DNA from: Arthrobacter agilis
GTDB taxonomy: Bacteria; Actinomycetota; Actinomycetes; Actinomycetales; Micrococcaceae
Length of the DNA: 37,542 bases
Direction: 5' to 3'
NCBI RefSeq assembly: GCF_002953615.1
Contig: NZ_CP024915.1
Location: 1,769,139 to 1,806,680 of the forward strand
Within the stretch, counting starts at the first letter, position 1, and every line of letters begins with the position of its first letter. The notes beneath the pieces were generated by a model. It made no database searches. It saw only the letters and a program-made list of their open reading frames with translations, and was not told the DNA's origin. The translations under genes were made by a program, and so were the position numbers. Shown in pieces: positions 33,054-37,542 of this stretch.

Positions 33054-35030
33054 TCAGCGATCGGTCAGTACGAGGGCGTAGCCGAAGGGTTGCAGCGTGA
33101 CGCCGTCCACGGCGAGGCCCGTGAGGGCGTCCTCGCCCGCCACCTCGATCTCCGTGGCTTCTACGCCGTGGTTGATGACGGTCAGCAACCGGCCACGGCG
33201 GATCGCCTCCACCATCGGCGGCAGTCCGGGCAGCACCGGCTCCACGCCCGCCGCTGCGAACAAGTGCCCGAGCACCTGCCGGGCGCCGTCGTCGTCGGGC
33301 ACCGTGGCGAGGTAGTAGGCGGCTCCTGCCCCCTCGCGGCGCACTGTCAGTGCCGGCCGGCCGTGCTGGCGGGCCCCGTCGAAGGTCGCCAGGACCTCGG
33401 CGTCGACGACGTGGGCCTCCTCCGCGAGGTAGGAGCCCGCGAAGCCGAACCCGCGGCCGGCGATCCGCGCCTGCTGCTGCCCGGGCCCCTGCGAGTCCGG
33501 TGCGACGAGCGCGCCGAAGTCCTCGACGACGATCCCGAGCAGGTCGCGCAGCTGCATGCCGAACCCGCCCGGACGGAAGCGGTCACTCTCGTCGACCACG
33601 TCGCTGAAGGCCGTGACCAGCAGGTGTCCGCCCTGCTCCACGAAGGCGACGAGGTTGCCGGCGGATTGGTCCGTGAGCAGGTAGAGGTGCGGAGCGATGA
33701 CGGCGTCGTACGTCGTGAGGTCTGCCGTGGGCGGCAGGATGTCGACCTGCACATGGAGGCGGTGTGCGGTGTCGTACCAGCCCCGCACGAGGGACAGGTA
33801 GTCGAGGGAGGTGGGGTGGTCGGGGTTCTCGATGGCCCACCAGTTCTCCCAGTCGAGCAGGATGGCGACGCGCGAGGAACCGTCGTCGGCGGGCAGTCCC
33901 GGCAGCCGGTCGAGCTCCTGCCCGAGTGCCACCACCTCCCGCCACGTCCGCGTCTGCGTCCCGGCGTGCGGCAGCATACCGGAGTGGAACTTCTCCGACC
34001 CCGCCCGCGACTGGCGCCACTGGAAGAACAGGATGCCGTCGGCTCCACGGGCCACGGCCTGCATGCTCTGGGCCGCGAGCTGCCCCGGCGCCTTCGGCGC
34101 GTTCGACGGCCGCCAGTTGACGGCGTTGGACGCCTGCTCCATCAGCAGCCACGGGGTGCCCGGTTTGAGCGACCGCATGAGGTCCCCGTGGAAGGCGCCC
34201 TCGCGGAAGCTCTCGGGGTCGTTGGGGTCCGGGTACAGGTCGTCGCTGATGACGTCCAGCTCCGGCGCCCACTGTGCGTAGTTCGCCGGTTTGAAGGCGC
34301 CCATGAAATTGGTGGTGACGGGCTGCGTCGCGCCCGCGGCGCGGATGATGTCGCGCTCCATCCGGTAGCACTCGAGGAGCATGTCGGAGGTGAACCTGCG
34401 GTAGTCGAGGAGCTGGCCGGGGTTGTGGCTGTAGGGCGCGTGGCGGGGCGGGAAGACCTCGCCGAAGCTGCCGTAGCGCTGGGACCAGAACATGGTGCCC
34501 CAGGCCTCGTTCAGAGCGTCCACCGTTACATAGCGCTTCTCCAGCCAGAGGCGGAAGGCATCCCGAGCCGCATCGGAGTAGTCGACATTGAGGTGGCAGC
34601 CGTACTCGTTGTTCACGTGCCAGAGCACCACGGCGGGGTGCTGCGCGTAGCGCTCCGCGATCCTCGTCACGAGTGCGGCGGCGAGCTTCCGATAGGCGGG
34701 CGACGACGGCGCGTAGTGCTGGCGGCTGCCGTGCCAGTAGGGCGACCCGTGCTCGTCCGCGGCCAGCATCTCCGGGTAGGCGACGGTCGCCCAGGGTGGT
34801 GGCGACGCCGTCGCGGTGGCCAGGTCCACGGCGATACCGGCGTCGTGCAGGAGGGTGATGATGCGATCCAGCCAGTCGAAGTCGAACTCGTGCTCGGACG
34901 GCTGGATCCGGGCCCACGAGAAGATCCCGAGGCTGACCATCGTCACCCCGGCCTCGCGCATGCGTGCCACGTCATCAGGCCAGATGTCCTCGGGCCACTG
35001 TTCGGGGTTGTAATCGCCGCCGTAATGCAC
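33054..35030 (-). CDS. GH42 beta-galactosidase, operon 2
   Basis: 658-residue family 42 glycoside hydrolase, cytoplasmic. The entry motif GGDYNPEQWP is at residues 4-13. The acid/base Glu142 is in WHVNNEYG and the nucleophile Glu298 in LLMEQASNAVNW; the trimerisation and C-terminal beta domains follow and end in ALVLTDR. Unlike the first GH42 protein, none of the zinc-site cysteines remain (YAPSSP and HLNVDYSD replace the Cys-bearing segments). GTG 35030 is chosen because GGAG lies 5 bases upstream and the product then begins just before the conserved motif. It is the last gene of the minus-strand importer operon, 38 bp after the DUF624 gene. Confidence 0.94.
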   Translation of the reverse strand: MHYGGDYNPEQWPEDIWPDDVARMREAGVTMVSLGIFSWARIQPSEHEFDFDWLDRIITLLHDAGIAVDLATATASPPPWATVAYPEMLAADEHGSPYWHGSRQHYAPSSPAYRKLAAALVTRIAERYAQHPAVVLWHVNNEYGCHLNVDYSDAARDAFRLWLEKRYVTVDALNEAWGTMFWSQRYGSFGEVFPPRHAPYSHNPGQLLDYRRFTSDMLLECYRMERDIIRAAGATQPVTTNFMGAFKPANYAQWAPELDVISDDLYPDPNDPESFREGAFHGDLMRSLKPGTPWLLMEQASNAVNWRPSNAPKAPGQLAAQSMQAVARGADGILFFQWRQSRAGSEKFHSGMLPHAGTQTRTWREVVALGQELDRLPGLPADDGSSRVAILLDWENWWAIENPDHPTSLDYLSLVRGWYDTAHRLHVQVDILPPTADLTTYDAVIAPHLYLLTDQSAGNLVAFVEQGGHLLVTAFSDVVDESDRFRPGGFGMQLRDLLGIVVEDFGALVAPDSQGPGQQQARIAGRGFGFAGSYLAEEAHVVDAEVLATFDGARQHGRPALTVRREGAGAAYYLATVPDDDGARQVLGHLFAAAGVEPVLPGLPPMVEAIRRGRLLTVINHGVEATEIEVAGEDALTGLAVDGVTLQPFGYALVLTDR

Positions 35031-35068
35031 GCGAGCTCCAGGGGTAGTCGGGGTGGTCGGAAGGATGG

Positions 35069-35707
35069 TCAGGACCGGGTGGGGCGGTCCCGCACGGAGG
35101 TCGCCAGCGCCGCGAACACCAGGCATCCGATGCCCGGGACCACGAGCGGTGGCAGCTGCCATGCGACGATCGCCGTCAGGCCCACCGCGAAGGCGAGCCA
35201 GACGACGCCCGCCGGGTCGCGCCGCACGTCGCGGACCCACTGGATCCCGGCGGTGCGCCATGAGCGTGAGTCCTGCCAGCGGGCCGTCGTCCCGGCAAGG
35301 GCTGCCAGCAGGGCGACCAGCAGGACGACGCCCATCGCCAGGACGAACTGCCACCCCGGCAGGATCCGCGCAGCGGCGACGACGATGTCGAGCAGCAGGA
35401 GCGCGACGCCCAGCACGACGCCCAGACCCACGAGCCAGCCGGTCCGCAGGGCTGCGGTGAAGTCCGCGGCGAAGTGGCGGAGGGAGGAGTCCTCGGCGCG
35501 GAGGAAACGGTGGAGATGGGCCGAACCGGCAGCGAAGGCCGCAGGGATCGTGACGATCCCGAGGCCCGCCACACAGCACAGCACCCCGACCCACAGGACC
35601 TCTCCGAACAGGGCGAAACGGGCGGACGCCCCGGGCCAGCGCAGGCCGCTTCCGTCGCGGGTGGCGGCTTCCCGCCCGCGAACGGCCTCGCGCCGGCGCC
35701 GGCTCAT
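35069..35707 (-). CDS. DUF624 (YesL-like) membrane protein
   Basis: 212-residue membrane protein of the DUF624/YesL family, with five or so hydrophobic segments. After a basic start (SRRRREAVRG) come FGEVLWVGVLCCVAGLGIVTIPAA and AAGSAHLHRFLRAEDSSLRHFAADF, the conserved core of the family. Its role is unknown; members recur inside carbohydrate ABC transporter operons. ATG 35707 overlaps the stop of the upstream permease (ATGA). It sits between the permeases and the GH42 gene, so it should be co-expressed with import. Confidence 0.85.
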   Translation of the reverse strand: MSRRRREAVRGREAATRDGSGLRWPGASARFALFGEVLWVGVLCCVAGLGIVTIPAAFAAGSAHLHRFLRAEDSSLRHFAADFTAALRTGWLVGLGVVLGVALLLLDIVVAAARILPGWQFVLAMGVVLLVALLAALAGTTARWQDSRSWRTAGIQWVRDVRRDPAGVVWLAFAVGLTAIVAWQLPPLVVPGIGCLVFAALATSVRDRPTRS

Positions 35708-36624
35708 CCCTTGAGGCCCTGGGTGGCGACGCCGTCGACGAGGAAGCGCTGGAAGATCACGAAGAACAGCATGACCGGCAGCAGTGCGAGCACGGAGATC
35801 GCGATGGTCGCGCCGTAGTCGGAGGTGCTCGTCTGGTCGTTGAAGATGCGCAGGGCGAGCGGCAGGGGGTATTTGTCCGGCGAGTTCAGGTAGAGCAGTG
35901 GGCCGAGGAAGTCGTTCCAGCTCCAGATGAACGCGAAGATCGACGAGGTGATGATGGCGGGCTTGATGAGCGGCAGGGTGATGGAGAAGAAGATCCTCGC
36001 GTGACCGCAGCCGTCGATGCGCGCGGCCTCGTCCAGTTCCCGGGGCAGGTTGCGGATGAACTGGACCATCAGGAAGACGAAGAACGCCTCCGTGGCCAGG
36101 AACTTGCCGGCCAGCAGGGGCCAGAAGGTGTCGATCAGTCCGAGGTTCCGGAAGATGATGTACTGCGGGATGATCAGCACGTGGAAGGGCAGGAGCAACG
36201 TCCCGATCATGGCGGCGAAGAGGATCTTGCTGCCGCGGAAGTTGATGCGGGAGAAGGCGTACGCGGCCATCGAGGACGAGATGACCGTGCCGATGACAGC
36301 ACCGACGCCGAGGAGCAGGGAGTTGAGGAAGAACTTCCAGGTCGGGATCCCGGCAATGCCCTGCATCACCTTCACGAAGTTGTCGAAGGTCGGATTCTCG
36401 GGGAGGAAGCCCTGGTTGCTGCCGAACTCGGAGTTCGGCTTGAGCGACGCCGAGACCATCCACAGCAGCGGGTACAGCACGATGGCCGTGAGCGCGACGA
36501 TGCCGATGATCCAGATCGCGGTCGGGATGTGCCGGCGCATCGGACGGCGCCGGGGCGCCCGCATGGTGGGATCGTCGGGGTTCACCGGGACGGGGACGGC
36601 AGGGTTGGATTCGATCGTGGTCAC
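35704..36624 (-). CDS. Sugar ABC transporter permease (MalG type), operon 2
   Basis: 306-residue CUT1 permease with six hydrophobic helices after a polar, Pro/Arg-rich N-terminus of about 30 residues. Motifs are SASLKPNSEFGSN, the EAA loop DEAARIDGCGHARIFFSITLPL and the C-terminal FQRFLVDGVATQGLKG typical of MalG-like subunits. GTG 36624 overlaps the upstream permease stop (GTGA). No ATPase gene is present in the visible part, so a shared ATPase is expected. Confidence 0.93.
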   Translation of the reverse strand: MTTIESNPAVPVPVNPDDPTMRAPRRRPMRRHIPTAIWIIGIVALTAIVLYPLLWMVSASLKPNSEFGSNQGFLPENPTFDNFVKVMQGIAGIPTWKFFLNSLLLGVGAVIGTVISSSMAAYAFSRINFRGSKILFAAMIGTLLLPFHVLIIPQYIIFRNLGLIDTFWPLLAGKFLATEAFFVFLMVQFIRNLPRELDEAARIDGCGHARIFFSITLPLIKPAIITSSIFAFIWSWNDFLGPLLYLNSPDKYPLPLALRIFNDQTSTSDYGATIAISVLALLPVMLFFVIFQRFLVDGVATQGLKG

Positions 36625-37542
36625 TTGGAGTCTCCTGCGTAGTGGACCCAGCTCCTGGAGGTGCGGAACAGGATGAAGGCGAGGACGCCGACGGCGAGCA
36701 GCAGGACCCATGCCATCGCCGAGGCGTAGCCCATCTGGTTGTTGGCGAAAGCCCTCGTGTAGAGGTACACGGTGTAGAAGTTCGTGGCGCCGCCCGGGCC
36801 GCCTGTGCCGGAACCGATGATGTAGGCCGAGGCGAACACCTGGAAGGCATTGATCATCTCGAGCAGCAGGTTGAAGAAGATGACCGGCGAGAGCATCGGA
36901 ACGGTCACGCTGAGGAACTTGCGCCAGGCGCGCGCCCCGTCCACCGATGCCGCCTCGTACAGCTCGGCAGGGACCCCCTTGAGCCCGGCCAGGAAGATGA
37001 CCATCGGGGCGCCGAACTGCCAGATCGCGAGGAGGATCATCATCGGCATGATGAGCGACGGGTTGCCGATCCACCCGCCGAGGTTGATGCCGAAGAGGTT
37101 CAGCGTGCCGTCGACGGGGCCGTCGGTGGAGAACATGGCCCGCCAGACGATGGCGATGCTGACGCTCGCTCCGATGAGGCTCGGTGCGTAGAACGCCGAG
37201 CGGAAGAAGCCCGTGCCGCGTGCCTTGTAATTCAGGAGCATCGCCACGCCGAGTGCGGCCGCGAGCTTGATGGGCGTTCCCACCAGCACGTAGACCAGGG
37301 TGATCCGCACCGAGCTCCAGAACTTCTCGTCCCCGGCCATGCGGGTGAGGTTCTCGAGCCCGGTCCACTCGGGAGCGGTGAAGAGGTTGTAGTCGGTGAA
37401 CGCGAGGTACAGCGAAGCCACCATGGGGCCGAGGGTGAGGCCGATGAAGCCGAGGAGCCACGGGGAGAGGAAGACGTAGCCCGCCACGGTGTCGCGGTTT
37501 CGGGAACGGCGGGGCCGGGGCGTGCCGCCACAAGGACGTCTA
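36621..37542 (-). CDS. Sugar ABC transporter permease (MalF type), operon 2, 5' end outside window
   Basis: At least 306 residues of a CUT1 permease. The frame is open to the right edge; the basic stretch TPRPRRSRNRDTVAGYVFLSPW before the first helix is typical of the MalF N-terminus, so GTG 37487 is probably internal and the true start lies beyond the window. The EAA loop is YEAASVDGARAWRKFLSVTVP. The binding-protein gene usually precedes this gene and would be just outside. It forms the channel with the MalG-type subunit encoded next. Confidence 0.92.
   Translation of the reverse strand, partial: RRPCGGTPRPRRSRNRDTVAGYVFLSPWLLGFIGLTLGPMVASLYLAFTDYNLFTAPEWTGLENLTRMAGDEKFWSSVRITLVYVLVGTPIKLAAALGVAMLLNYKARGTGFFRSAFYAPSLIGASVSIAIVWRAMFSTDGPVDGTLNLFGINLGGWIGNPSLIMPMMILLAIWQFGAPMVIFLAGLKGVPAELYEAASVDGARAWRKFLSVTVPMLSPVIFFNLLLEMINAFQVFASAYIIGSGTGGPGGATNFYTVYLYTRAFANNQMGYASAMAWVLLLAVGVLAFILFRTSRSWVHYAGDSK

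Noticed and set aside
33003-35714. 903-codon plus-strand frame
   Set aside because: Antisense to the second GH42 gene and DUF624; low-complexity Arg/Val/Gly-rich translation without a domain.
36850-37191. Plus-strand frame inside the operon 2 permease
   Set aside because: Antisense to a permease with a clear EAA loop.

Overview
This is a high-GC actinobacterial chromosome segment. The codon use, the His-tailed GroEL1 behind groES, the mycothiol-type enzyme family, many GTG/TTG starts and several apparently leaderless genes point to Actinomycetia. The gene content looks most like Micrococcaceae (Arthrobacter and relatives); that placement is an impression from protein sequences, not a computed result.

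Layout. 1-936: the 3' end of an RNase J gene. 937-1245: an intergenic region with two hairpin terminators, a four-copy 10-bp tandem repeat and a 66-bp imperfect palindrome. 1246-3398: groES-groEL1 on the minus strand, with two CIRCE operators around a clear promoter and an intrinsic terminator between the two genes. 3458-7307: an iron-siderophore ABC transporter of YclNOPQ type (lipoprotein, two permeases, ATPase) behind a promoter and a DtxR/IdeR-like box. 7317-16638: housekeeping and accessory genes: a THUMP-like methyltransferase, a HAD phosphatase, DUF503, a LacI-family regulator, a hypothetical protein plus YbaK deacylase, PhzF, an APC amino-acid transporter, a VOC protein with an MDMPI-type protein, and a secreted chymotrypsin-fold protease.

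16787-22327 is a beta-galactoside utilisation operon: promoter, two LacI-type operators, GH42 beta-galactosidase, two ABC permeases, sugar-binding lipoprotein and terminator. It is followed by a separately transcribed amylosucrase. A second GH42 operon on the opposite strand (37542 down to 33054: permease, permease, DUF624/YesL-like protein, GH42 enzyme) begins beyond the right edge. The window thus holds two oligosaccharide import-and-hydrolysis systems that converge on each other.

24481-26587 carries an AroE-like dehydrogenase divergent from a YbdK-type carboxylate-amine ligase. About 26.6-33.0 kb is an accessory stretch of lower GC at codon third positions with many short orphan proteins. 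It also carries a RidA-like protein, a class V PLP enzyme, an Lrp/AsnC regulator and a divergent rhodanese, plus a small unlisted reading frame (32060-32245) that seems to need a CTG start.

I saw no tRNA, rRNA, CRISPR array, insertion sequence or phage gene. No wholly new multi-gene system can be demonstrated from the sequence alone. The best leads are the groES-groEL terminator, the twin operators at the beta-galactosidase operon, the divergent Lrp/rhodanese palindromes, the atypical RidA and PLP proteins, and the CTG-start small protein.
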